A stretch of DNA of 53,646 bases from JBATTK01 sp049670505 (GTDB lineage: Bacteria > Bacteroidota > Bacteroidia > Flavobacteriales > Flavobacteriaceae), in the NCBI GenBank assembly GCA_049670505.1, contig JBATTK010000030.1, positions 1 through 53,646 of the forward strand, read 5' to 3'. The notes under the pieces were generated by a model, which saw only the letters and a program-made list of their open reading frames with translations, did not search any database and was not told the DNA's origin. The position numbers and the translations under genes are program-made. How positions within the stretch are numbered: position 1 is the first letter of the stretch; every line of letters starts with the position of its first letter. Shown here piece after piece: positions 1-8,707 of this stretch.

Positions 1-430
1 ACCGCGGTAAAACCAAAGAGAAAACCAAAGCCTCAAAAGGAATCGGAAAATGAATTAGCACATACCCTTGCACAGAAAGAAATCCTAAAAACAGCGCAGG
101 AAAAAGACGCCTCGGTAGTAAGGGACACTACCGCGGTAAAACCAAAGAGAAAACCAAAGCCTCAAAAGGAATCGGAAAATGAATTAGCACATACCCTTGC
201 CCGGAAAGAAATCCTAAAAACAGTACCGGAAAAAGACGCCTCGGTAGTAAGGGACACCACCGCGGTAAAACCAAAAAGAAATCTAAAGCCTAAAAAGGAA
301 TTAGCACATACCCTTGCCCGGAAGGAAATCGTAAAAACGAGACAGGAAAAAGACAGCTCAGTAGTAAAAGACACTACCGCGGTAAAACCAAAAGGAAACC
401 TAGAGCCTCAAAAGGAATCGGAAGAAGAAG
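1..430 (+). repeat. In-frame tandem 129-bp repeats
   Basis: Units begin with accgcggtaaaacc at 1, 130, 259 and 376. The first two periods are exactly 129 bp (43 codons). The third is 117 bp because four codons (Glu-Ser-Glu-Asn) are missing. The fourth copy is partial and runs into the acidic linker. All unit lengths are multiples of three, so the frame is kept and copy number can vary without breaking the protein. More copies may lie upstream of the window. Confidence 0.9.
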
Positions 431-1134
431 AGGAAGCAACCGACATCATTCCGGACGAATGGGCAGTCTCCGTGCATGCAGGACCATTCTACTATGGGTA
501 CTTATCCAACGGATATCCCATACTTGAAGCAAATGCTGATGTAAAAAGAGCGAACGATCTTTCTGTTGCTTATGGTGTATTGCTGAACACACGTATCAAT
601 AGTAAAATGGTATTTAGATCCGGGATTAATTTGCTAAAACTAAAGTATACCTTGTCCGGTGTTACCAGTACTATTGATGCACTTGGAAGGCCTGCCATTC
701 TTGATAATCAAAAAATAGAGTCTTTAAATCCCAGTATAGATCCAAGGGTACGGGATGATATTAATGCCGGTTTACCTTTTGACATCAGACACAAGATTAC
801 CTATTGGGAAATTCCTTTTGAAGTGTTGTACAATGTAAAAACCGGGCCCATAGGCATAGATATCATTGGTGGGTTGAACATTCATATATTCAATGACGAT
901 ACCATAAGTCTAAAAGTTCCCGGCACAGGGACCTTTGATATTGCACAGACCAACCATTTTAAAACATTAGCAGGAGCTGCCCATATAGGCGTAGGTTTTC
1001 GGTATATGATCACTGATCATATACAATTGGATATGGAGCCCACATTTAAATATCAATTTGGGAGTTTTGAAGGTGATGTCGGGAATTTCAACCCTTATTA
1101 TTTTGGTATTTATACCGGGTTTACCTTTAAATAA
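1..1134 (+). CDS. Outer-membrane beta-barrel protein with repeat-rich linker (5' end outside window)
   Basis: The frame is open from the first base of the window to the TAA at 1132-1134, so the gene starts upstream and the ATG at 472 is only an internal Met. The first ~145 residues are a charged, Lys/Glu/Pro-rich segment made of three and a part tandem repeats of about 43 residues, each containing TTAVKPK and ELAHTLA. An acidic run (ESEEEEEA) follows. The last ~220 residues look like an outer-membrane beta barrel: alternating hydrophobic/polar strands, Gly- and aromatic-rich turns, and a C-terminal strand ending YFGIYTGFTFK with a terminal Phe-Lys. Inference: a periplasmic spacer in front of a small porin-like barrel of the kind often encoded beside ECF sigma/anti-sigma genes in flavobacteria. 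The upstream partner is not visible. Function unknown. Confidence 0.75.
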   Translation, partial: TAVKPKRKPKPQKESENELAHTLAQKEILKTAQEKDASVVRDTTAVKPKRKPKPQKESENELAHTLARKEILKTVPEKDASVVRDTTAVKPKRNLKPKKELAHTLARKEIVKTRQEKDSSVVKDTTAVKPKGNLEPQKESEEEEEATDIIPDEWAVSVHAGPFYYGYLSNGYPILEANADVKRANDLSVAYGVLLNTRINSKMVFRSGINLLKLKYTLSGVTSTIDALGRPAILDNQKIESLNPSIDPRVRDDINAGLPFDIRHKITYWEIPFEVLYNVKTGPIGIDIIGGLNIHIFNDDTISLKVPGTGTFDIAQTNHFKTLAGAAHIGVGFRYMITDHIQLDMEPTFKYQFGSFEGDVGNFNPYYFGIYTGFTFK

Positions 1135-1323
1135 CAGTACCCTTTAGTTTCGTATTTCCACAAAACCATAGAAATTAAGTAGTTAAAACACAACAAGATC
1201 GTTTGTCGAGAATTCATACGTTTTTAACCAAAAATTAAAAATTAACTAATCCTATTGTAACTTTTCTATCTTTTTTACGTATAACTAAATGCAGTCTATG
1301 TATTATGAACTTAATTTGATTGA

Positions 1324-2187
1324 ATGAGACAGCTTAAGATTACAAAACAGGTTACCAATAGGGAAACCGCATCTTTGGACAAGTACTTGCAAGAAATTGG
1401 CAAAGTAGACCTTATTACCGCAGATGAAGAAGTAGAATTGGCACAACGTATCAAGGCAGGCGACCAGATCGCTCTTGAAAAACTTACCAAAGCCAATCTT
1501 AGATTTGTGGTATCGGTCGCTAAACAGTACCAAAACCAAGGCTTAACTTTACCGGATTTGATCAACGAAGGAAACTTGGGATTGATCAAAGCCGCACAAC
1601 GTTTTGATGAAACCAGGGGATTTAAATTTATTTCCTATGCCGTATGGTGGATTCGTCAATCTATATTACAGGCATTGGCCGAGCAATCGCGTATTGTTCG
1701 TTTGCCATTGAACAAAATTGGTTCTATCAACAAAATCAATAAGACCTTCGCTTTCTTGGAGCAAGCTCATGAGCGTATTCCATCTGCGGAGGAAATTGCG
1801 AAAGAATTGGATATGACCGTTGAGGATGTAAAACAGTCGTTAAAAAACTCTGGGCGACATGTATCCATGGATGCTCCTTTGATTGATGGTGAGGACTCCA
1901 ATTTATATGATGTTTTACGTAGTGGTGAGTCGCCAAATCCTGATAGGGAATTGTTGCACGAATCCTTGCGAACAGAAATAGAAAGGGCCTTGGAGACTTT
2001 AACCCCAAGAGAAGCAGATGTAATCCGACTATACTTTGGTTTGGCCGGACAACATTCCATGACCTTGGAAGAAATTGGAGAAACTTTTGACCTAACAAGG
2101 GAAAGAGTTCGTCAAATCAAGGAAAAAGCGATTCGAAGGTTAAAACATACTTCTAGAAGTAAAATATTGAAGACCTATCTTGGTTAA
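1324..2187 (+). CDS. rpoD: RNA polymerase primary sigma factor RpoD/SigA (Bacteroidota short type)
   Basis: 287 residues, the usual length for the Bacteroidota vegetative sigma factor, which lacks the long region 1.1 and non-conserved insert of the E. coli protein. Visible parts in order: region 1.2 (SLDKYLQEIGKVDLIT), region 2 with DLINEGNLGLIKAAQRFD and FKFISYAVWWIRQSI (core binding, -10 recognition and melting, about residues 75-125), region 3, and region 4 with the helix-turn-helix MTLEEIGETFDLTRERVRQI near residues 243-262. It recognises the -33 TTTG / -7 TAnnTTTG promoters proposed elsewhere in this window. It is monocistronic, with a strong hairpin terminator about 120 bp downstream. 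The start is the ATG at 1324, giving the conserved MRQLKITKQ N-terminus. No convincing promoter of its own was found in 1135-1323. Confidence 0.97.
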   Translation: MRQLKITKQVTNRETASLDKYLQEIGKVDLITADEEVELAQRIKAGDQIALEKLTKANLRFVVSVAKQYQNQGLTLPDLINEGNLGLIKAAQRFDETRGFKFISYAVWWIRQSILQALAEQSRIVRLPLNKIGSINKINKTFAFLEQAHERIPSAEEIAKELDMTVEDVKQSLKNSGRHVSMDAPLIDGEDSNLYDVLRSGESPNPDRELLHESLRTEIERALETLTPREADVIRLYFGLAGQHSMTLEEIGETFDLTRERVRQIKEKAIRRLKHTSRSKILKTYLG

Positions 2188-2305
2188 AAAAGTAAGATAC
2201 AGATTACGTTAAATATTTCTTTAAATTGGAATTTTGGCATAAAAGTTGTAATTTGTAAAACGTAACAACAGTTTATCATGACTGTTCGTTTTTTGATTGA
2301 TGAAT

Positions 2306-2333
2306 AAACTCCGGCTGATTACCGGAGTTTTTT
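2306..2333 (+). terminator. Rho-independent terminator after rpoD
   Basis: A perfect 9-bp stem (AAACTCCGG at 2306-2314 pairing with CCGGAGTTT at 2322-2330), a 7-nt loop, and a six-T run at 2328-2333 that overlaps the end of the stem. It lies 120 bp after the rpoD stop and before trmL. Confidence 0.85.
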
Positions 2334-2448
2334 CATTGATGTAATTTGAGAAGAAAATCTCCCTCCTTAGATGCCATCCTGAGGGCGGTTAAAGGGAAAG
2401 AGGAATCAAGGAAGGTATCACGGACCATAAGTTAATTTGTACTACATC

Positions 2449-2904
2449 ATGGGATTTAACATAGTGCTGATCGAGCCGGAGATTCCGATGAACACCGGTA
2501 ATATTGGCAGAATTAGTTTGGCTACCGGATCTACACTGCACTTGGTAAAACCCTTTGGCTTTGAGTTGGATGATAAGCGCTTAAAACGTGCAGGATTGGA
2601 TTATTGGCAACATCTTTCGGTTTTTGTCTATAAAGATGTAAATGAATTTATGACCAAACACGGGGATAAAAACTTAGTTTATTTTTCAAGCCACGGAAAA
2701 AAGAACCATTGGGATATCGATTTTGAAAATGATATGTTTCTGGTCTTTGGCAAAGAATCCGTTGGATTACCAGCGTACATTATCAGACCCAATGCCCCCA
2801 AATTGTATAAAATCCCATTGTTTAGCAAGCATATCCGCAGTTTAAATTTGGCCAACGCTGTTAGTATTGCCGTTTACGAAGGATTGCGACAACTACCCCG
2901 GTAA
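2449..2904 (+). CDS. trmL: tRNA (cytidine(34)-2'-O)-methyltransferase (TrmL-like, SPOUT family)
   Basis: 151 residues from the ATG at 2449, beginning MGFNIVLIEPEIPMNTGNIGR, the hallmark N-terminus of the TrmL/YibK subfamily. The SPOUT knot motifs follow: FGKESVGLP (about residue 103) and IPLFSKHIRSLNLANAVSIAVYE (about 125-147). TrmL methylates the 2'-O of the wobble nucleotide of tRNA-Leu isoacceptors using SAM, in the cytoplasm. An in-frame TTG at 2437 would add four residues that do not fit the family start, so ATG is preferred. It stands alone between the rpoD terminator and the next gene. The family call is secure. The exact tRNA target in this organism is inferred. Confidence 0.93.
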   Translation: MGFNIVLIEPEIPMNTGNIGRISLATGSTLHLVKPFGFELDDKRLKRAGLDYWQHLSVFVYKDVNEFMTKHGDKNLVYFSSHGKKNHWDIDFENDMFLVFGKESVGLPAYIIRPNAPKLYKIPLFSKHIRSLNLANAVSIAVYEGLRQLPR

Positions 2905-2966
2905 TGGATTTCGGTTCAAATCTAAAGGCGGCGGGCAGGTGCTTCGTCCGGAGGAAGAAACGTATC

Positions 2967-3013
2967 GAGAATAGAGTTTTGGATCAAAAAAAGCTATTCT
3001 CTATACAATTTTT
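2967..3013 (+). terminator. Possible terminator after trmL
   Basis: Inverted repeat GAGAATAG (2967-2974) / CTATTCTC (2994-3001), with an inner TTTT/AAAA pairing across the spacer. It is followed by tatacaattttt, giving a T5 run at 3009-3013. The stem is only 8 bp and AT-rich, and a short A-tract precedes it. The rest of 2905-3193 shows no gene I can support. Confidence 0.4.
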
Positions 3014-3193
3014 CTCCACTTTGTTGCGAAAAACCACTCGAACTGACGCTTTTTCCGCTTTATACCCTCCAAAATGCACAACGGATTTTACTTCATATCC
3101 ATTTAAGAATCGGATATATATCCGGAAAGCTTGGTAGACCGTAAAAGATCTACATCAATTTGTTATTTTTATACAAAATAAAGCCGACCGAAA

Positions 3194-6100
3194 ATGAATA
3201 AAACGAGAACAACTACATCCTCCGCAATCCTCAATTTTAGTCATCCACACCATTTAGTCCGGAAATCACTATTTGTATTTGCCGTGCTAATGGGCCTTGG
3301 TGTATGTGGCCAAAAAAAATCAAAGACGGATACTGCGAAAAATCAAGCGCTTCCAAGTGCATTTTTTGAAGGGTTGGAGTGGCGCAATATTGGTCCCAAA
3401 CGCGGAGGTCGCTCCCTTGGTTGTGCAGGCAGTCCCGGTAGAGTTAACGAGTATTATTTTGGTGCTACGGGCGGTGGGCTTTGGAAAACCGTTGACGGGG
3501 GTAACGAATGGTCCCCAGTAACTGATGGCCAAGTGACCAGTTCTTCCGTAGGTGCGGTTGCGGTTGCGGAGACCAATCCGGATATCGTTTACATTGGTAT
3601 GGGCGAGGTACAATTACGCGGAAGCATCACGCAAGGCGATGGTGTTTACAAAACCAAAGATGGGGGTAAGACATGGCGACACCTAGGCCTTAAAGAAACA
3701 CAGGCGGTAGCCAGAATACGTATACATCCTACCAATCCGGATATCGTTTATGTAGCCGCTTTGGGTCATCCGTACGGAGATAATGAAGAACGTGGTGTTT
3801 TTCGTAGCAAGGATGGAGGGAATACTTGGAAAAAAGTGCTTTTCGTCAGTGATAAGGCCGGGGCAGTGGATTTAATTATTGATCGCAATAACCCTAAGGT
3901 ACTTTATGCAAGTACATGGCAAGTACAACGTAAAGCCTGGAAAATGTGGGGTGGTGGTCCGGATTGTAAACTATGGAAATCCATTGACGGTGGTGATACT
4001 TGGTCGGATTTAACAAGCAATCCAGGAATGCCCAATGGCCCTATTGGTAAAATAGGGGTGGCCGTGTCCCCTGCAGATTCAAATCGTGTGTGGGCCATAG
4101 TAGAGGCCAATGAAGGTGGTGTTTTCCGTTCCGACGATGCCGGAAAAACCTGGGAACGCACCAATGACGAGCGTAAACTAAGACAACGTGCCTTCTACTA
4201 TTCCAGAATATATGCCGACCCTTGGGATAAAGAAACCGTATATTGCCTAAACACCGGATTTTATAAATCTACCGACGGGGGGAAGACGTTTGACACTACC
4301 ATAAAAGTACCTCATGGCGATAATCACGACCTTTGGATAGACCCTAATAATCCTGACAGAATGGTCAACTCCAACGATGGGGGAGGTAACGTAAGTATAA
4401 ACGGGGGTAAAAGTTGGACAGAGCAAGATTATATAACCTCCCAGCTGTACCACGTTATGGCTACGAGCGATGTGCCGTATCATGTAGCTGGCGCCCAGCA
4501 GGACAATAGTACCGTAGCAGTCCCCAGCGAAGGCTGGAACCATATGCAGGCACGGGGTCCTAATCACGGTTGGTACTATCCCGTAGGTGGTGGGGAAAGT
4601 GGTTGGATCACCCAACATCCCGAAAATCCAGCTATTTTTTACGCTGGAAGCCAAGGTGCACTTTTAACGCGTTATGATCGCAGTAACGGGCAGATCAGGG
4701 ATATACAGGTATATCCAAGATTCTTTTCCGGAGAACCTGCAAGTGCCCTTCCCGAGCGTTGGCAATGGACATTTCCAATTATGTTCGCTCCGCAAGATTC
4801 AAAAGTGATGTACACCTGTTCCCAACATGTCTGGAAAACCATGGACGATGGACAATCGTGGGAAAAAATAAGTCCGGACCTCACCTATGCCGACCCATCT
4901 ACTTTGGGAAAGACCGGAGGTGTAATTACCATGGATATGAACGGACCGGAAATTTATGCGACCGTATTTGCCTTGGCACCATCATACCATGACATCAATA
5001 CCATATGGGCAGGTTCCGATGACGGTAAAATACATATTACCCGGGACGGTGGAAAAAACTGGCTCGACATTACCCCAAAAGACCTCCCCAAATTTTCTAG
5101 GGTAAGTATTATAGATGAATCAAAACACAGACCTGGAACTTTGTTCATAGCTGCCAATCGTTATCAGGTAGACGATCGTAGGCCTTATGTATTCAAAACG
5201 CATGACTACGGTAAAACATGGATAAAAATCATTGACGGTATCAAAGATGGTCATTTTGCCAGAGCTATCAGGGAAGATCCCGTGCGTCAGGGACTCCTGT
5301 TTTTGGCCACGGAGCACGGCGTTTATTTTTCCATAAACGATGGTGCCCTATGGCAAAGTTTACAATTGAAACTCCCGGATACTCCAATTCGTGATCTGGT
5401 CATAAAAGACAACGATGTAGTGTTGGGCTCGCACGGTAGGGGTTTTTGGATTTTGGATGACATACAGCCCTTACGACAGTACCAAAATGAAATGCAAAAC
5501 CGATCCGCAGTACTATTTACACCCGCGGATGCCATTCGTGGTATCACTGACACAGCCATACAGTATTACCTCAAAGAGCAGCAAGACACGATTACTTTTG
5601 AGATATTGGACGCCAATGACAACCTCATCGATACCTTTACGGGAAGCAAACCCGAATATGAGGAAGACCCTGATATCCCTTGGTGGAAAAAGGGCGGCTC
5701 CTCCAAACCTACTACGGCGAAGGGAATCAACACCTTTACGTGGGACTTGAGATATCCAGGTGTAACGGAATTCGATGGTATGATTATATGGAGCGCACGT
5801 CCACAACGTGGGCCAAAAGCGCCCTTAGGCGAGTACAAAGTCCGTATGAAAACCAATGATTACGACAAAACCCAAGATTTTGGGATACGTATTGATCCTA
5901 ATCTAAAAGGAATTACAAAACAAGATTTGGATGAACAATTTGAATTGGCCAACAAGATTATGCTAAAGACCAGTGCGGCTAACGATGCGGTCATTAAAAT
6001 ACGGAAAATAAAGAAACACATCGATACCTATAAAAAAAATATTCCCGATTCCGATTATAGCAAAACGGTAGCTCCATTTCTAAAAAAAATATCCGAGGTA

Positions 6101-6364
6101 GAAGAAACCTTATACCAAGTAAAAAATCAATCCGGTCAGGACCCGCTGAACTTTCCTATCAAATTGAACAACAGATTGGCATCTTTACGTCGGAGTGTAG
6201 AGAATGGTGATGCCAAACCAACAGATGGAGCTTACAAGGTATTTGAAGAACTATCCTCAGAACTAGAGATTCATTTAAATAGTCTTGACCAAATATTAGA
6301 ACAACATACATCACAAGTTAACTCTGTCATTAAAAATGTGGGTGGCAAAGATATTGATGAGTAA
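3194..6364 (+). CDS. Secreted sortilin/VPS10-like beta-propeller protein with BNR/Asp-box repeats
   Basis: 1056 residues with an N-terminal export signal (hydrophobic stretch SLFVFAVLMGLGVCG around residues 25-39). The body is dominated by Asp-box/BNR repeats of the form DGGKTW, DGGNTW, DAGKTW and DGGKNW spread over residues ~95-720, as expected for a large beta-propeller like the sortilin N-terminal domain or GH74-type propellers. An Ig-like beta-sandwich region (about 770-900) and a helical, Lys-rich tail follow. The segment ITSQLYHVMATSDVPYHVAGAQQDN is typical of the proteins databases call 'glycosyl hydrolase' or 'sortilin-like' in Bacteroidota. A catalytic role is not demonstrated, so I do not claim a glycosidase. 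It is monocistronic with no PUL partners beside it. Likely extracytoplasmic. Confidence 0.85.
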   Translation: MNKTRTTTSSAILNFSHPHHLVRKSLFVFAVLMGLGVCGQKKSKTDTAKNQALPSAFFEGLEWRNIGPKRGGRSLGCAGSPGRVNEYYFGATGGGLWKTVDGGNEWSPVTDGQVTSSSVGAVAVAETNPDIVYIGMGEVQLRGSITQGDGVYKTKDGGKTWRHLGLKETQAVARIRIHPTNPDIVYVAALGHPYGDNEERGVFRSKDGGNTWKKVLFVSDKAGAVDLIIDRNNPKVLYASTWQVQRKAWKMWGGGPDCKLWKSIDGGDTWSDLTSNPGMPNGPIGKIGVAVSPADSNRVWAIVEANEGGVFRSDDAGKTWERTNDERKLRQRAFYYSRIYADPWDKETVYCLNTGFYKSTDGGKTFDTTIKVPHGDNHDLWIDPNNPDRMVNSNDGGGNVSINGGKSWTEQDYITSQLYHVMATSDVPYHVAGAQQDNSTVAVPSEGWNHMQARGPNHGWYYPVGGGESGWITQHPENPAIFYAGSQGALLTRYDRSNGQIRDIQVYPRFFSGEPASALPERWQWTFPIMFAPQDSKVMYTCSQHVWKTMDDGQSWEKISPDLTYADPSTLGKTGGVITMDMNGPEIYATVFALAPSYHDINTIWAGSDDGKIHITRDGGKNWLDITPKDLPKFSRVSIIDESKHRPGTLFIAANRYQVDDRRPYVFKTHDYGKTWIKIIDGIKDGHFARAIREDPVRQGLLFLATEHGVYFSINDGALWQSLQLKLPDTPIRDLVIKDNDVVLGSHGRGFWILDDIQPLRQYQNEMQNRSAVLFTPADAIRGITDTAIQYYLKEQQDTITFEILDANDNLIDTFTGSKPEYEEDPDIPWWKKGGSSKPTTAKGINTFTWDLRYPGVTEFDGMIIWSARPQRGPKAPLGEYKVRMKTNDYDKTQDFGIRIDPNLKGITKQDLDEQFELANKIMLKTSAANDAVIKIRKIKKHIDTYKKNIPDSDYSKTVAPFLKKISEVEETLYQVKNQSGQDPLNFPIKLNNRLASLRRSVENGDAKPTDGAYKVFEELSSELEIHLNSLDQILEQHTSQVNSVIKNVGGKDIDE

Positions 6365-6403
6365 TTGTAAAATGCTTTATGGAACATAGACACATCTATT
6401 CAC

Positions 6404-6411
6404 TACTTTTG
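6404..6411 (+). promoter_or_regulatory. Candidate -7 box of the rpe promoter
   Basis: TACTTTTG matches the Bacteroidota -7 consensus TAnnTTTG exactly. Transcription would start near 6418, giving a ~20-nt leader to the ATG at 6437 and excluding the upstream TTG at 6419 as start. A clear -33 TTTG is not evident. Confidence 0.5.
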
Positions 6412-6436
6412 TACAAACTTGTATAGCAAAGCATTC

Positions 6437-7099
6437 ATGAGCAAAACTAAAATAGCACCTTCCCTGCTAGCGGCGGATTTCGGAAATCTTCAGCGTGATA
6501 TTGAAATGGTGAACAAAAGTGAAGCGGACTGGCATCATATCGATGTTATGGACGGGGTTTTTGTTCCTAATATTTCTTACGGTATGCCAGTGGTCAAAAC
6601 TATTGCCCAACACGCCACCAAGCCTTTGGACGTACATTTAATGATCGTAGATCCGGATCGGTATATCCAAACTTTTGCAGATTTGGGAGCCAACATATTA
6701 ACGGTCCATTATGAAGCCTGTACACATCTGCATAGAACCTTACAGGCTATAAAAGCAGCGGGAATGCAAGCCGGGGTAGCGATAAACCCACATACCTCCG
6801 TACAATTATTGGAAGATACCATACAGGACATTGATCTAGTCTGTGTAATGAGTGTGAACCCTGGATTTGGCGGACAGTCCTTTATAGTGAACACCTATGA
6901 AAAGGTAAAAGCCCTTAAGGAATTGATCCATAGGAAGCGTACGAAAACCCACATTGAAATTGATGGAGGTGTCAATGATAAAAATGCAAAGGCTCTGACC
7001 GATGCAGGCGCAGATATATTGGTAGCCGGGAGCTTTGTATTCAAAGCACAAGACCCTTCGGAAACCATTGCCCACATTTCAAAGGTTGCCAATAGCTAA
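6437..7099 (+). CDS. rpe: Ribulose-phosphate 3-epimerase
   Basis: 220 residues from ATG 6437. It interconverts D-ribulose 5-phosphate and D-xylulose 5-phosphate in the pentose phosphate pathway. The TIM-barrel signature is clear: IAPSLLAADFGNL, HHIDVMDGVFVPN with H34 and D36, DVHLM with H67, VNPGFGGQ near 140-147 and EIDGGVN with D176. These are the metal-binding His/Asp set and the phosphate loop of the family. A TTG at 6419 would add six residues, but the candidate -7 box and the family start favour the ATG. The stop codon overlaps the stop of the convergent CBS gene by 3 bp. Its product pool is shared with the xylose module at 39-43 kb, though the two are not linked in an operon. Confidence 0.96.
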   Translation: MSKTKIAPSLLAADFGNLQRDIEMVNKSEADWHHIDVMDGVFVPNISYGMPVVKTIAQHATKPLDVHLMIVDPDRYIQTFADLGANILTVHYEACTHLHRTLQAIKAAGMQAGVAINPHTSVQLLEDTIQDIDLVCVMSVNPGFGGQSFIVNTYEKVKALKELIHRKRTKTHIEIDGGVNDKNAKALTDAGADILVAGSFVFKAQDPSETIAHISKVANS

Positions 7100-7521
7100 T
7101 ATTGCTCCAAAAGGTATTTAATTAAGTCCGTAGTAGTCACAATACCTACCAACTTCTCATCTTTTATTACAGGTAATGCATGGTATTCCCTCTCGGCAAG
7201 TATTTCCGCTACTTCTTTAATCGTGGTTTCCGGGCTAACACTTTCCAGGCTTTTGACCATAACCTGTGAAATGGTGAACATATTGTATACGGTGGTCTCT
7301 ACATTTTCTTCATTCTCATAGACCCCATCGGCAAAACTTATTCGCAGTAAATCCGTTAAACTCAGCATTCCAATTATCTTATCGCCCTCTATAACGGGAA
7401 TATGCCTAATACGATTCTTTTTGAATAAACTCTCCGCCTTGTCCAACCCATCGGAGGCATTTAACAAGACTAAATTCTTGGTCATTATCGTTGCTACGGG
7501 AACTCTCTGTCGTACACTCAT
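7096..7521 (-). CDS. CBS-domain pair protein
   Basis: 141 residues made of two CBS motifs and little else: residues ~8-60 (VATIMTKNLVLLNASDGLDK...IPVIEGDKIIGMLSLTDLL) and ~85-138 (MVKSLESVSPETTIKEVAEI...LPVIKDEKLVGIVTTTDLIK). Such Bateman modules bind adenosine nucleotides and act as energy or redox sensors. No catalytic domain is attached, so it presumably works through an unseen partner. It is cytoplasmic, convergent with rpe, and divergent from the YpdA-like gene across a ~190-bp region that contains a perfect 16-bp palindrome. The specific ligand cannot be told from sequence. Confidence 0.88.
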   Translation of the reverse strand: MSVRQRVPVATIMTKNLVLLNASDGLDKAESLFKKNRIRHIPVIEGDKIIGMLSLTDLLRISFADGVYENEENVETTVYNMFTISQVMVKSLESVSPETTIKEVAEILAEREYHALPVIKDEKLVGIVTTTDLIKYLLEQY

Positions 7522-7573
7522 CGTTTTTGTTTTAAAATTGTTCTTAAAGTTCTTTCTCTTTTACAAAAAAAAG

Positions 7574-7589
7574 TATGACATATGTCATA
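7574..7589. promoter_or_regulatory. Perfect 16-bp palindrome, candidate operator
   Basis: TATGACATATGTCATA is identical to its reverse complement. It sits in the divergent intergenic region, ~50 bp upstream of the CBS gene start and ~120 bp from the ypdA-like start. The TGAC-N4-GTCA core is the type of site bound by dimeric HTH regulators, including members of the Crp/Fnr superfamily. The regulator is unknown. Confidence 0.5.
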
Positions 7590-7666
7590 AATATATCCCC
7601 TATTGGAACAGTTATGCTTAGCTATATTTAAGTGGCCTATGCATATTCAATGTGCCGTAAATTGTA

Positions 7667-7674
7667 TAGCTTTG
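7667..7674 (+). promoter_or_regulatory. Candidate -7 box of the ypdA-like gene
   Basis: TAGCTTTG matches TAnnTTTG exactly. It implies a start near 7681 and a ~30-nt leader before the ATG at 7712. This argues against translation from the in-frame TTG at 7679. No good -33 element is seen. Confidence 0.45.
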
Positions 7675-7711
7675 TTGTTTGAAAACTAAGGTGATAGGGA
7701 ATATTTTGAAA

Positions 7712-8695
7712 ATGGAAAAAATAGATGTTTTAATCGTAGGTGGTGGTCCTATAGGTATTGCCTGTGGCCTTGAAGCCAAAAAAAAAGGGTTGAGCTATAT
7801 CATCATTGAAAAGGGACCTATTGTAAATTCTTTGTTCAATTATCCTATTAACATGCAATTTTTCTCTTCTTCGGAGAAGTTGGAAATAGATGATATTCCA
7901 TTTATAAGTAAAGAGGCCAAACCAAAGAGAAATGAAGCGTTGGAATATTATAGACGTATCGTAACCTCCAATCAATTGAACATACGACTTTTTGAAAAAG
8001 TAACCAATGTGCGTAAATCCGATGACTTCTTTGTGGTTACTTCCAATAAAGAGACCTATACCGCCTTGAATATAATTGTGGCTACCGGTTTCTATGACCT
8101 ACCTAACCGAATAGGTGTCCCAGGTGAAGATCTGGATAAAGTGTCCCACTACTACAAAGACCCACACTTTTATGCCAGTCAAAAGCTTGCGGTCATAGGT
8201 GCCAGTAATTCTGCAATAGATGCAGCCTTGGAGTGTTACCGAAAAGGTGCTGATGTAAGCTTGATTATCCGTGGTCCCGAAGTGGGCAAACGGGTAAAAT
8301 ATTGGGTGCGGCCAGATATCATCAACAGAATTAAAGAAGGTAGTATAAAGGCCTATTACAATACCGTTGTAAAAGAAATACGGGAAGGTGAAATTGTCTT
8401 GGACAGCCCGGAAGGTAGTATTGCATTGGAAAATGATTTTGTCCTGGCATTGACAGGCTATATGCCTAATTTTGCATTTCTAAAAAAAATGGGAATAGCA
8501 CTTTCGGAAGACGACAAAAAGCTTCCCTCATATAATCCGGAAACTATGGAAACTAATATAGAAGGGCTATATCTTGCCGGTGTTATCTGCGGTGGTATGG
8601 AAACCCATAAATGGTTCATAGAAAATTCCCGGGTACATGCCCCAATTATCGTAGCCGCTATTTTGGAGAAAAAATCTACCGTAGTAAAAGCTTAA
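7712..8695 (+). CDS. YpdA-like FAD/NAD(P)-dependent disulfide reductase
   Basis: 327 residues from ATG 7712. Two dinucleotide-binding folds are visible: the FAD Rossmann motif GGGPIGIACGLEA at the N-terminus and an NAD(P) motif VIGASNSAIDAALECYRKGADVSLIIRG in the middle. The LYLAGVICGG segment near the C-terminus closes the FAD site. The layout and the SLFNYPINMQFFSSSE segment match the YpdA family (putative bacillithiol disulfide reductase), which lacks the CxxC of thioredoxin reductase. It probably reduces a low-molecular-weight disulfide in the cytoplasm. Whether this organism makes bacillithiol is not visible here. It lies 12 bp upstream of the isoaspartyl peptidase, so the two are likely co-transcribed. 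Confidence 0.88.
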   Translation: MEKIDVLIVGGGPIGIACGLEAKKKGLSYIIIEKGPIVNSLFNYPINMQFFSSSEKLEIDDIPFISKEAKPKRNEALEYYRRIVTSNQLNIRLFEKVTNVRKSDDFFVVTSNKETYTALNIIVATGFYDLPNRIGVPGEDLDKVSHYYKDPHFYASQKLAVIGASNSAIDAALECYRKGADVSLIIRGPEVGKRVKYWVRPDIINRIKEGSIKAYYNTVVKEIREGEIVLDSPEGSIALENDFVLALTGYMPNFAFLKKMGIALSEDDKKLPSYNPETMETNIEGLYLAGVICGGMETHKWFIENSRVHAPIIVAAILEKKSTVVKA

Positions 8696-8707
8696 GAAGA
8701 ACTGACA

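Noticed and set aside
1..430. CRISPR-like repeat array
   Set aside because: Repeats are contiguous with no unique spacers, keep the reading frame and encode part of a protein.
1736..2098. Open frames antisense to rpoD
   Set aside because: Shadow of a strongly conserved gene. The product has no domain character.
2904..3137. 77-codon plus-strand open frame starting at the trmL stop
   Set aside because: No recognisable domain, odd composition (many Arg/Lys/Phe/Thr), crosses the possible trmL terminator hairpin and has no neighbour support.
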